This document shows positions 14,015-19,873 of a stretch of DNA of 22,156 bases, piece by piece; position 1 is the stretch's first letter, and every line of letters starts with the position of its first letter. The stretch comes from a virus: the IMG/VR virus record IMGVR_UViG_3300027754_000482, positions 1-22,156 of that record; one strand, given 5' to 3'. The position numbers and the translations under genes are program-made. The notes beneath the pieces were generated by a model. That model saw only the letters and a list, made by a program, of their open reading frames with translations, did no database searches and was not told where the DNA came from.

Positions 14015-14277
14015 TTTCCCCAACATTTGTTTTCATAATCCCAATGTCTATTGTCGTGTATGGTAAGATGACCACTAAATCCCAGTAATCCAACCTCTAC
14101 TGTTAGTCCAGCATGGTCACTGTGCATGGTAAAATTTATGGATACATCGACAATAGCATTGGTTTTCATAACTTGTATTTCCCAACTCTTATTTTCAGTT
14201 AAATACCCACCAGTGCTGTATATACTGGACCACCGATCACTGAAAGGATTACTCAATTCAAATTTTAAATTAATCAT
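14008..14277 (-). CDS. Conserved hypothetical phage protein
   Basis: An 89-residue protein: FELSNPFSDRWSSIYSTGG, KSWEIQVMKTNAIVDVSINF, DHAGLTVEVGLLGFSGHLTI, NRHWDYENKCW. Alternating hydrophobic residues suggest a beta sandwich. Homologues of the same layout are frequent in phages. Function unknown. ATGA overlap with the upstream membrane-protein gene. Confidence 0.75.
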   Translation of the reverse strand: MINLKFELSNPFSDRWSSIYSTGGYLTENKSWEIQVMKTNAIVDVSINFTMHSDHAGLTVEVGLLGFSGHLTIHDNRHWDYENKCWGKW

Positions 14278-14447
14278 CTGCGTGGGCGAAGCAAATAGTT
14301 AACGACAACCAATCCCCATTGAATCAATCCTGCTACAGTATCACCGTTCTTAAATGAATCAATACCAGCAAGAAACAAGAAGCCCATCAAAAACCAAGTG
14401 ATTTCCACATTGTATTTCCGCAACCAAGCTAAAATTTTATCTAGCAT
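14274..14447 (-). CDS. Small two-span membrane protein
   Basis: A 57-residue protein, MLDKILAWLRKYNVEITWF, with two hydrophobic segments (about 15-30 and 40-52) joined by a short DSFKNGDTV turn, and a basic tail (LLRPRR). Resembles small phage inner-membrane proteins of unknown role. SD AAGGAG lies before the ATG at 14447, so the longer frame from 14471 is rejected. Confidence 0.75.
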   Translation of the reverse strand: MLDKILAWLRKYNVEITWFLMGFLFLAGIDSFKNGDTVAGLIQWGLVVVNYLLRPRR

Positions 14448-14470
14448 TATGCTACTCCTTAGTGAGAACA

Positions 14471-14497
14471 ATTATAGTGTAACAGAGTTATTGTAAA
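14471..14497 (-). promoter_or_regulatory. Possible promoter
   Basis: -35 TTTACA (14492-14497), short 15-bp spacer, -10 TATAAT (14471-14476), 24 bp before the ATG of the two-span membrane protein. The -10 is perfect and the intergenic gap supports it, but the spacer is short. Confidence 0.5.
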
Positions 14498-14892
14498 TTG
14501 TCGACATCTTCTTCGTCATCATATTCCACATTATTTTCCACATTTCCACTCTTGATTATAGTTACTGAGTCATAATTATCTTCTTCAAGAAAATTAACTA
14601 TTAGTGCCTCAATGGTACTATACTCTACCTCAGCTTCAATCCATTCATATTTGCCATAACTGATTTTCCGTCCCAGGTCCTGCTCTACTAGAGCAACCTT
14701 TTTCTTAAGAGTACCTTCAAGTTTTTCAATGTCGTCTGACGATCCTCTGGCAATAAAATTCCATGTGATGTCAAACCCATTATGTCCTTGATAATTACGC
14801 TTCCTCCTAGACAGAGTATCAGTCACCCCGTAACAAGTCTTTTGAGTATAAGGATGCACCCACATATAAAAATAACGGATATCGTCGTTCAT
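14488..14892 (-). CDS. Possible GIY-YIG-like nuclease
   Basis: A 134-residue protein starting MNDDIRYFYMWVHPY. The pattern YFYMWVHP...KTCYGVTDTLSRRKRNYQ resembles the GIY-YIG core: a first Tyr strand, a Y-G-x-T strand in place of YIG, then an Arg-rich helix. E-K-L-E at about 74-77 could hold the metal-binding Glu. The usual G-I-Y tripeptide is degenerate, so the call is tentative. The C terminus is very acidic (EYDDEEDVDNLQ). Phage GIY-YIG proteins include homing endonucleases. Starts at the stop of the ParB-like gene (TAATG). Confidence 0.6.
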   Translation of the reverse strand: MNDDIRYFYMWVHPYTQKTCYGVTDTLSRRKRNYQGHNGFDITWNFIARGSSDDIEKLEGTLKKKVALVEQDLGRKISYGKYEWIEAEVEYSTIEALIVNFLEEDNYDSVTIIKSGNVENNVEYDDEEDVDNLQ

Positions 14893-16091
14893 TATACAAA
14901 CTCCTTCATGTCGTCTAACACTGGCAATTTGCCAAGAGTAAATCCACAAGCGTCACAATACTTTTCATAATCATCAAGCATATAAGGCAAACTGCAATCG
15001 TCAGTCCAAGTATGTGTCTTATATCCCAGCTTAGTGCGGGTATGTTCCAATCGTTTAGCGGCTATTTTACGGAAACTGTGACTGGTATCAACTTTACCAT
15101 ACCTGTCTTTGAGAAAAATTGCAAATCGATCTGTGCTAAACTGAGTAGACTTACTGCCTATTTTGATTTTTTGTTCATCAAGTATTTTAAATAGTTCAGC
15201 AATTGCCATGTAAAAACTGGAATTAATTCCATTATCTTTAATAAAATGTGCTGACAGGAAATCAATTGAGGCTTCGAAGGTATCAATGTTAAATGACTCT
15301 TTATCATGACCAGCTTTTGTTTTCATGCCGCTAATATGGGCAATATGTCCTGGCTTTAATTTGTTATTTTCATCTGCAGGATGCATATTGTGCCTAAGCA
15401 ATGCCTCCCACATATCTCGACTATGCAGATCTTCTTGTAAGTCGCTACTATACAACTTAGCCCCATGATATTCACTTCGCATCACATAATACGGGTCAAC
15501 TTTTTTCCTACCAGTTGGACCATTCAAAGTTCTAAATCCAAAATTTGCAACCGCTTCTGCTACAGTACACGATGCGCCTGGCACTATCAAATCAGCGTCA
15601 ATAATATTTGCCTTTACCTCAAAAGTTTCCCAATTTTCATTTTCAACTTCTATCAATCCATGACTGATTAAAATTAAAATAGTGCTGAGTGTCTGTAACC
15701 CATCCCAACAGGTATATCGCCCAGTTTCAGGATAATAAATTACATTGATCGGTTGCGTAATTCGCGGATCAAAGATTGGCAGTATGTTATTACCAATATG
15801 CTTCTGCTCAATCTCACGTTGAATGTCGATATTAATATCGTTCAATCCCATGGGGACCATACCAACTCTGCCAAAGTGTTTTGCTTTGTATTTTGCCCCC
15901 GCAAGTTTAGCTTTACGTATGTCAATTCCATCCTTAATTGTTTGAGAGCCTACTACCTTGTTAACCAAATCAGCGATAGGGACAAGATTTCCACCAGTAT
16001 TAGTTTGATACTTGGTAGTCTTGAGCATCAACGACTGCATATTCTTTGCATTAAGACTTTGCACTGCCGCAAGCAAATTAATAGACGACAT
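14892..16091 (-). CDS. ParB-like domain protein
   Basis: A 399-residue protein. Residues 78-140 resemble the ParB/sulfiredoxin-type domain: LNDINIDIQREIEQKHIGNN, then PINVIYYPETGRYTCWDG and LQTLSTILIL. In relatives this second block reads D-G-x-H-R; here it is D130-G131-LQT, so the usual His-Arg pair is missing. The remaining 250 residues are mainly helical. ParB-fold proteins can bind CTP, DNA or act as nucleases, and phage versions are mostly uncharacterised. SD GGAAG precedes ATG 16091; no clear promoter seen. It is the second-longest gene in the window. Confidence 0.65.
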   Translation of the reverse strand: MSSINLLAAVQSLNAKNMQSLMLKTTKYQTNTGGNLVPIADLVNKVVGSQTIKDGIDIRKAKLAGAKYKAKHFGRVGMVPMGLNDINIDIQREIEQKHIGNNILPIFDPRITQPINVIYYPETGRYTCWDGLQTLSTILILISHGLIEVENENWETFEVKANIIDADLIVPGASCTVAEAVANFGFRTLNGPTGRKKVDPYYVMRSEYHGAKLYSSDLQEDLHSRDMWEALLRHNMHPADENNKLKPGHIAHISGMKTKAGHDKESFNIDTFEASIDFLSAHFIKDNGINSSFYMAIAELFKILDEQKIKIGSKSTQFSTDRFAIFLKDRYGKVDTSHSFRKIAAKRLEHTRTKLGYKTHTWTDDCSLPYMLDDYEKYCDACGFTLGKLPVLDDMKEFV

Positions 16092-16125
16092 TTTTTTACT
16101 TCCTTTATATTAAACTACGATCGAA

Positions 16126-16329
16126 CTACTTACCACCCAGTATTGCACCTTCATACGTATCTACATACATTTCCACAGTGTAGTTCAATTTTGCCGCCAA
16201 CAGCTCGGCATCACACTTCAGTTTAAATGTAGCGACCGGGACACCTTCACTATATGCTTCGTTGCCATATGTAACAACAAAATCACCGGTAAGTAAACTT
16301 GTATATACAGTAAACCGTCGAGCCATCAT
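16126..16329 (-). CDS. Small hypothetical protein
   Basis: A 67-residue protein beginning MMARRFTVYTSLLTGDFVV, with KLKCDAELLAAKLN and EGAILGGK. Probably a small alpha/beta domain. The start at 16329 overlaps the stop of the short MNERI paralog as ATGA; a longer frame from 16395 is therefore rejected. Function unknown. Confidence 0.72.
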   Translation of the reverse strand: MMARRFTVYTSLLTGDFVVTYGNEAYSEGVPVATFKLKCDAELLAAKLNYTVEMYVDTYEGAILGGK

Positions 16330-16460
16330 TCGTTTTCCTTTACCAATTCTTCGGCCACCAAGTATGCAAACTTCTGGCAAAATACATTGAACCAAAGAGC
16401 ATTCAACATATCCTCGGGTGCTCCGGCTTCAACCGCAATTGCTTTCAATTCGTCATTCAT
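16326..16460 (-). CDS. Short MNERI-family paralog 7
   Basis: A 44-residue, truncated paralog: MNDELKAIAVEAGAPE and KFAYLVAEELVKENE. It keeps the N-terminal and KFAxLV blocks but lacks the variable linker and the IKxHFGVE end. ATGA overlaps at both sides support it as a translated gene. Confidence 0.72.
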   Translation of the reverse strand: MNDELKAIAVEAGAPEDMLNALWFNVFCQKFAYLVAEELVKENE

Positions 16461-16696
16461 TCTTTGACTCCAAAATGTTCTTTTACATATCGTGCAACCT
16501 GCACAGTAATATCTTCCTCGCTACAAATATCTAGATATCGTCTGTAAAAATCTACAATAGACTCCTGAGCAATTAACTGGGCGAACATATCCACATCCAA
16601 TTCGTATCCATTAAACTCCGGAGCACCGTTATATTGGTTCTCGCTCCACACTTCTTTGGTGGCAAGGGCCTTCAATGCCTCAATCCGGTCGTTCAT
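16457..16696 (-). CDS. MNERI-family paralog 8
   Basis: A 79-residue paralog: MNDRIEALKALATKEVW, DMFAQLIAQESIVDFY, RYVKEHFGVKE. The final codons give the SD GGAG for paralog 7. Starts within the stop of paralog 9. Confidence 0.82.
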   Translation of the reverse strand: MNDRIEALKALATKEVWSENQYNGAPEFNGYELDVDMFAQLIAQESIVDFYRRYLDICSEEDITVQVARYVKEHFGVKE

Positions 16697-16938
16697 TCTT
16701 CAACTCCAAAATGTTTTTTAATCTGATTCATAAAAACTTCAATTCCCATCTCTCTGCCAGCATTATATTCTTCTGATCCGTTCACCACTGCTTGCGATTG
16801 AGTCAACTTACCATGTGCTAAACATTCTAGTACAATCAACTGGGCGAACTTCTCAAACTTGTGTTCAACGATCAGTCGTTCCATTTCAGGCTGATGAAAC
16901 CCAGCCTCGTTGAATAATTTTAATAATTGTTTTTTCAT
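16693..16938 (-). CDS. MNERI-family paralog 9
   Basis: An 81-residue paralog with a changed N terminus (MKKQLLKLFNEAGFHQPE) but intact core EKFAQLIVLECLAHG and end NQIKKHFGVEE. It starts 3 bp after the stop of the small membrane protein. The SD GGAGTTGAAGA before its start is the same string that ends other family members. Confidence 0.82.
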   Translation of the reverse strand: MKKQLLKLFNEAGFHQPEMERLIVEHKFEKFAQLIVLECLAHGKLTQSQAVVNGSEEYNAGREMGIEVFMNQIKKHFGVEE

Positions 16939-16941
16939 TCT

Positions 16942-17088
16942 TCAACTCCAAAATAATATCCAAACTGCGATTCCAACAAAGCCCAATTCCATTACGATTC
17001 CAAACGTCGTCACTAAGATTGACGGTAAGGAATTTCCCCCTCCGTACAGAACCGGATCAAACATGTCTTTCAAATCATCTAGTGACAT
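16942..17088 (-). CDS. Small membrane protein related to a ligase-embedded frame
   Basis: A 48-residue protein: MSLDDLKDMFDPVLYGGG, then one hydrophobic span (LPSILVTTFGIVMELGFVGI) and AVWILFWS. SD AAGGAG lies 7 nt before the ATG at 17088; the longer frame from 17184 has no such support. The protein and its DNA align with the alternate-frame segment inside DNA ligase (3084-3269). The ligase frame in this copy has a stop (TGA), so it no longer encodes ligase. The last four codons derive from the same string as the MNERI-family 3' ends, read in another frame. Confidence 0.7.
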   Translation of the reverse strand: MSLDDLKDMFDPVLYGGGNSLPSILVTTFGIVMELGFVGIAVWILFWS

Positions 17089-17410
17089 GTCCGCACTCCT
17101 TCGTTGCCGCGTCCCAACCCAGTGCTTTGACGGCATTTTTATACACGTTTGAGTATGTAGGCCCACCGTAATCCGCAAAAGCATCCGCTAAGTCCCTCAA
17201 CGCCAGCTTCATTTCATCCCGCTCTGCGATCTCTGCTCGACGGTTCCAGATAGCATTAGCTTCGGCCTGTGATTCAATGCCGACTTCGCTCATTGTTATG
17301 CCGCAATCTTCGTTCATGCAGGCGACAACATACCAGCCGTACCTAGCATCATTAACTTCTTCGGCTGGCGAACCACAGTGAGCGCACGGTAATAGCTTCA
17401 TGACGTTCAT
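17075..17410 (-). CDS. Lar-like restriction alleviation protein
   Basis: A 111-residue protein with a zinc-ribbon of Lar type: LLPCAHCGSPAEEV (C9, C12), WYVVACMNEDCG (C31, C36), then SQAEANAIWNRR. The order C-x2-C, C-x4-C, then EAxxxWNxR is typical of the Lar family; Lar of the E. coli Rac prophage reduces restriction by type I enzymes. Residues 60-111 are a helical extension. In a phage it may blunt host restriction, which is inference. SD AGGAAG before ATG 17410; overlaps the next gene by 14 bp. Confidence 0.78.
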   Translation of the reverse strand: MNVMKLLPCAHCGSPAEEVNDARYGWYVVACMNEDCGITMSEVGIESQAEANAIWNRRAEIAERDEMKLALRDLADAFADYGGPTYSNVYKNAVKALGWDAATKECGHVTR

Positions 17411-17581
17411 TTATCTTCCTCCATACACCAATGATTTTTGCAGTTGACCCGGATGGGCAATGCATACAAACGTCAATACATCTCGACCCTGAAAATCTTC
17501 TTCGATGTTCTCAACCGCAACATGTTTCTTATCGCAAGGATGTTTCTCACCACAAGCCGGACACTGCACATAGGTCTTCAT
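17411..17581 (-). CDS. Tiny zinc-ribbon-like protein
   Basis: A 56-residue protein with CPACGEKHPC at 7-16, and a further Cys/His set (FVCIAHPG). Probably binds zinc. Ends directly before the Lar-like gene and contains its SD. Starts at the stop of the next gene upstream (TAATG). Function unknown. Confidence 0.72.
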   Translation of the reverse strand: MKTYVQCPACGEKHPCDKKHVAVENIEEDFQGRDVLTFVCIAHPGQLQKSLVYGGR

Positions 17582-17736
17582 TATTTCATCTCCATTTCAT
17601 TAACTTCTACCACATCATCATCAGGTTGCAACAGTCGCATCCACTCAGCGGAAGCTTCAGCATCAGCCTCCGACATGGGTTCGCTGGAAAAGACCAACTT
17701 CCCTGCACGATACACACCGTATGTATAAAGACTCAT
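17581..17736 (-). CDS. Tiny acidic hypothetical protein
   Basis: A 51-residue acidic protein: MSLYTYGVYRAGKLVFSSEP, an Ala/Glu-rich helix (SEADAEASAEWMRLL) and an acidic tail (PDDDVVEVNEMEMK). Function unknown. Coupled downstream by TAATG. A gap of 33 bp separates it from the gene upstream. Confidence 0.68.
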   Translation of the reverse strand: MSLYTYGVYRAGKLVFSSEPMSEADAEASAEWMRLLQPDDDVVEVNEMEMK

Positions 17737-17766
17737 TATTTCATATCCTTTTTCGGGGTCATAACA

Positions 17767-17836
17767 GCCTCACACGCAGGATTCAACATGGCGGTCTTCT
17801 TCAGCCCATCGTTTCTCTATTGCCTCACACGCAGGA
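17767..17836. repeat. 15-bp direct repeat, read in two frames
   Basis: GCCTCACACGCAGGA occurs at 17767-17781 and 17822-17836, 55 bp apart. On the coding strand one copy encodes C-P-A-C-E-A inside the gene at 17770-17931; the other, out of frame, ends that gene (E-S-C-V-stop). Consistent with a small duplication or recombination that shortened the gene. Confidence 0.75.
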
Positions 17837-17931
17837 CACTTACCAAAATGTCGCGCCAGCACACCACACACATGCGGAACAGATAAATCGTCATCTGTTA
17901 AGAAATATTTAAGGGTTGAGACTGATTCCAT
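17770..17931 (-). CDS. Tiny Cys-containing protein, possibly truncated
   Basis: A 53-residue protein: TDDDLSVPHVCGVLARHFGK, then CPACEAIEKRW and a Cys near the end (ESCV). The C-x2-C with C22 and H28 could bind zinc. The stop falls within a 15-bp direct repeat, so the C terminus may have been lost. Coupled to the upstream gene by TAATG. Confidence 0.65.
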   Translation of the reverse strand: MESVSTLKYFLTDDDLSVPHVCGVLARHFGKCPACEAIEKRWAEEDRHVESCV

Positions 17932-18302
17932 TATTTCATATCCAATTCAAATTGTTCAGCTTCGGTCAGCGGGGCCAACAGTTCAGCCAACACCGCATCC
18001 ATGCGACCTGCTTCTTGATACCGAGCTTCTTCCTCATCACGGGCACGGATTTCAGCGGCTGCATACTCCTCATCCGCTTCCTTGTCATCGGTGCAGAAGC
18101 CCATCTCACGCAATTGCTCACGGCCCTCGAAGGTTTCGCCCAGCATCTTGAGATATGCATGAAGACCGTCGATCTCACCACTGAGCCACTCTTCCGAATT
18201 CCACTGCTCGTCAGTAGAACTACGCGGGCGGAAACCATGCACATCCTTGTGGAAGTCGCTGTAGTGTGACTGGAGTTCTTCAACTTTGGTATATTCACGC
18301 AT
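17931..18302 (-). CDS. Conserved hypothetical phage protein
   Basis: A 123-residue, strongly acidic protein starting MREYTKVEELQSHYSDFHKD with GFRPRSS, then a long Glu/Ala-rich helical region. The motif YSDxxKDxxGFRPR recurs in freshwater phage proteins without function. First gene after promoter copy 4, with SD GGGAG. Confidence 0.78.
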   Translation of the reverse strand: MREYTKVEELQSHYSDFHKDVHGFRPRSSTDEQWNSEEWLSGEIDGLHAYLKMLGETFEGREQLREMGFCTDDKEADEEYAAAEIRARDEEEARYQEAGRMDAVLAELLAPLTEAEQFELDMK

Positions 18303-18337
18303 GGTTTGTTTCTCCCGTTATTTAACTGTATGTAGCT

Positions 18338-18365
18338 ATTATACGCTATTCGACCAAGAAGTCAA
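18338..18365 (-). promoter_or_regulatory. Consensus promoter, repeated class, copy 4
   Basis: -35 TTGACT (18360-18365), 16-bp spacer, -10 TATAAT (18338-18343), in the shared context ATTCTGGTTGAC with AAGCACTTA (18384-18392) 18 bp upstream. The TAGCGTATAATAGCTACATACAG part is nearly identical to copy 2. Confidence 0.82.
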
Positions 18366-18401
18366 CCAGAATCTTGTGTGTTCTAAGTGCTTGATTTTAC
18401 T

Positions 18402-18430
18402 GATAAAGAAGCCCACCGAAGTGGGCTTCT
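18402..18430 (-). terminator. Terminator after tmRNA
   Basis: Perfect 10-bp stem (AGAAGCCCAC with GTGGGCTTCT, 18407-18416 and 18421-18430) closed by a UUCG tetraloop on a C-G pair, followed by TTTATC on the minus strand. Ends the tmRNA transcript. Confidence 0.88.
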
Positions 18431-18468
18431 GGTAGTTGAGTGACAAGGCCTTTCCTGCCCCGTCAGGT

Positions 18469-18513
18469 TTACGCCGCTAGGCGAAGATCCTGATTAAAAT
18501 GCGAGTCGTTTGC
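18469..18513 (-). other. tmRNA proteolysis-tag reading frame
   Basis: Fourteen codons plus TAA, reading ANDSHFNQDLRLAA. Begins with the usual AND and ends with LAA, the signal recognised by ClpXP/ClpAP. The middle (SHFNQDLR) differs from tags I can recall. Confidence 0.88.
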
Positions 18514-18600
18514 ATTTATAGTTTTCGCTTGATTTACAGTCATCGCCTACTGTGTTGCCTCTTTCGCTATCTCACCATGTCGAAACCGGTCAGGCCCATT

Positions 18601-18710
18601 AGAGAGTATATTATCTTGGCTCCTGCCGTTAGGCTATCAACACACAAGTTCCGCCCTCATCATAATCTATGATTAGTTCAGGCTTCAGATTAGATCATAA
18701 TATACTCTCT
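18601..18710 (-). repeat. Inverted repeat around the tmRNA intervening segment
   Basis: AGAGAGTATATTAT (18601-18614) and ATAATATACTCTCT (18697-18710), a perfect 14-bp inverted repeat. In the precursor it forms a stem that holds the future 5' and 3' ends together, next to the acceptor stem. Host RNases would remove it. Confidence 0.85.
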
Positions 18711-18791
18711 GGTGGACCCGGGGGGAATCGAACCCCCGTCCACGATGCCTTCACTACGAAGGAATTACAACAATTCTTTATTACAGTGTCT

Positions 18792-18820
18792 ATTATATAT
18801 TTATTACTTTCGCCTGTCAA
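18792..18820 (-). promoter_or_regulatory. Promoter of the tmRNA
   Basis: -35 TTGACA (18815-18820), 17-bp spacer, -10 TATAAT (18792-18797): perfect sigma70 match. It lies immediately after the pstS stop, so tmRNA can be made independently of pstS. Confidence 0.88.
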
Positions 18821-18823
18821 CTA

Positions 18824-19810
18824 TTACTTAACTTGCGTGGCCCAATCTTTTCGGATCTGTGCTTTGACTGATTCTGGCAACGGAACATAGTCTAACTCTA
18901 CGGCAGACTTGTCGCCTTTGGCAAATACCCAATCAAAGAATTTAATGGCTTCCTTGGTATTAGCATTACCTTCTTTGAACAGTAGAATAAATGTTGCCGC
19001 AGTAATTGGCCAACCATCTTTGTTATTTAAATTAACAGCCATACCGGGCGTTTTCCAATCTGCTGATTTGGCGGCAATAGCAAATGTAGTGTCGTCTGGC
19101 TCAACTGGGTTGCCTTTCTTATCTAACATACGAACATAGTTCATTTTGGCCTGCTTGACATAAGCATACTCCACATAGCCAATTGCACCAGACACTTGTT
19201 GTGAAAATGCCGCAACACCTGCATTGCCTTTACCTGCTATCGTTTGTGGTGCCTTCCAACTAACCGTTTTACCCATTCCTATTTCATTTTTAAACTCTGC
19301 ACTGACCTGTGACAGGTAATCTGTGAATACCGCAGTAGTACCGCTGCCATCTGCACGTACAACGCGACTAATTGATTGATCTGGTAGTGGTAGTTTGGGA
19401 TTTAATTTCTTGATAGCCGGATCATTCCAATTATTGATCTTGCCATGAAAGATGTCCGCCAATGTTTTTCCATCTAATACCAATTGACCAGCTTCAATAC
19501 CTTTGATATTGACCACAGGAACCACTCCGCCTATCACAGACGGAAATTGATAGTAACCTTTTGCTTTTATTTCATCTGCTGTCATTGGATCATCAGTCGC
19601 ACCGAAGTCAAATGTTTTAGCTTCCATCTGTCTAATGCCGCCCGAAGAGCCAATTGATTGATAATTTACCCTAACACCAGTTTCTCTGTTGTACTCTCCT
19701 GCCCACTTTGCGTAAATTGGTGCTGGGAAAGTTGCACCACCACCAGTAACAAATTGTGCCTGTGCAGACACTGTAACCATTAACAATAAAATAACAAATA
19801 GTTTTTTCAC
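18824..19810 (-). CDS. pstS: Periplasmic phosphate-binding protein PstS
   Basis: A 328-residue phosphate-binding component of the Pst ABC transporter. Signal peptide at 1-18 (MKKLFVILLLMVTVSAQA, basic start, hydrophobic core, AQA site), so the product is periplasmic. Ligand motifs: GGGATFPAP (23-31), SIGSSGG (52-58), DFGATDDP and RADGSGTT. Length fits the family. The start is GTG at 19810 with SD AGGAG 8 nt before. No pstC, pstA or pstB lie nearby, so the protein would serve the host transporter to raise phosphate uptake in infected cells, as proposed for cyanophage pstS. A Pho box and SD-masking repeat lie upstream. The sequence looks proteobacterial, consistent with acquisition from a host. 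Confidence 0.95.
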   Translation of the reverse strand: MKKLFVILLLMVTVSAQAQFVTGGGATFPAPIYAKWAGEYNRETGVRVNYQSIGSSGGIRQMEAKTFDFGATDDPMTADEIKAKGYYQFPSVIGGVVPVVNIKGIEAGQLVLDGKTLADIFHGKINNWNDPAIKKLNPKLPLPDQSISRVVRADGSGTTAVFTDYLSQVSAEFKNEIGMGKTVSWKAPQTIAGKGNAGVAAFSQQVSGAIGYVEYAYVKQAKMNYVRMLDKKGNPVEPDDTTFAIAAKSADWKTPGMAVNLNNKDGWPITAATFILLFKEGNANTKEAIKFFDWVFAKGDKSAVELDYVPLPESVKAQIRKDWATQVK

Positions 19811-19818
19811 TCGGGAGT

Positions 19819-19872
19819 CTCCTGTAGTTAGTGAATAATGTGCGTTTGCACAATACTATTTAACTACAGGAG
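19819..19872 (-). promoter_or_regulatory. Inverted repeat that can mask the pstS SD
   Basis: A perfect 12-bp inverted repeat: TAACTACAGGAG on the coding strand (19819-19830), which contains the pstS SD AGGAG, and CTCCTGTAGTTA (19861-19872). The 30-nt loop holds a smaller hairpin (GCACA/TGTGC type, 19839-19852). If transcribed in full, the SD would be base-paired. Confidence 0.7.
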
Positions 19873-19873
19873 T

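Larger units (their letters stand above)
18431..18785 (-). ncRNA. ssrA: Circularly permuted (two-piece) tmRNA
   Basis: On the minus strand the order is acceptor piece, intervening segment, coding piece. The acceptor piece ends at 18710 with a T arm (GGGGG, TTCGATT, CCCCC) and CCACCA. The coding piece begins at 18597 with GGGCCTGACCGG. The two ends pair as a 7-bp acceptor stem with G3-U, the alanine identity pair. A tag frame begins GCA AAC GAC (A-N-D) and ends L-A-A-stop. The intervening 112 nt (18598-18709) are flanked by a perfect 14-bp inverted repeat. A consensus promoter and a strong terminator bracket it. Together with SmpB, tmRNA rescues stalled ribosomes and marks the product for proteolysis. 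Permuted forms are known from alphaproteobacteria, some betaproteobacteria and some cyanobacteria. Confidence 0.93.

Noticed and set aside
17736-17789. A 17-codon frame (MLNPACEAV...) between two genes
   Set aside because: No SD, very short, and explained as the remnant of a repeat-caused frameshift.
18711-18740. A tRNA at the T-arm and CCA of 18711-18740
   Set aside because: Only the T arm and acceptor 3' strand are present; the remainder matches the acceptor piece of the permuted tmRNA.
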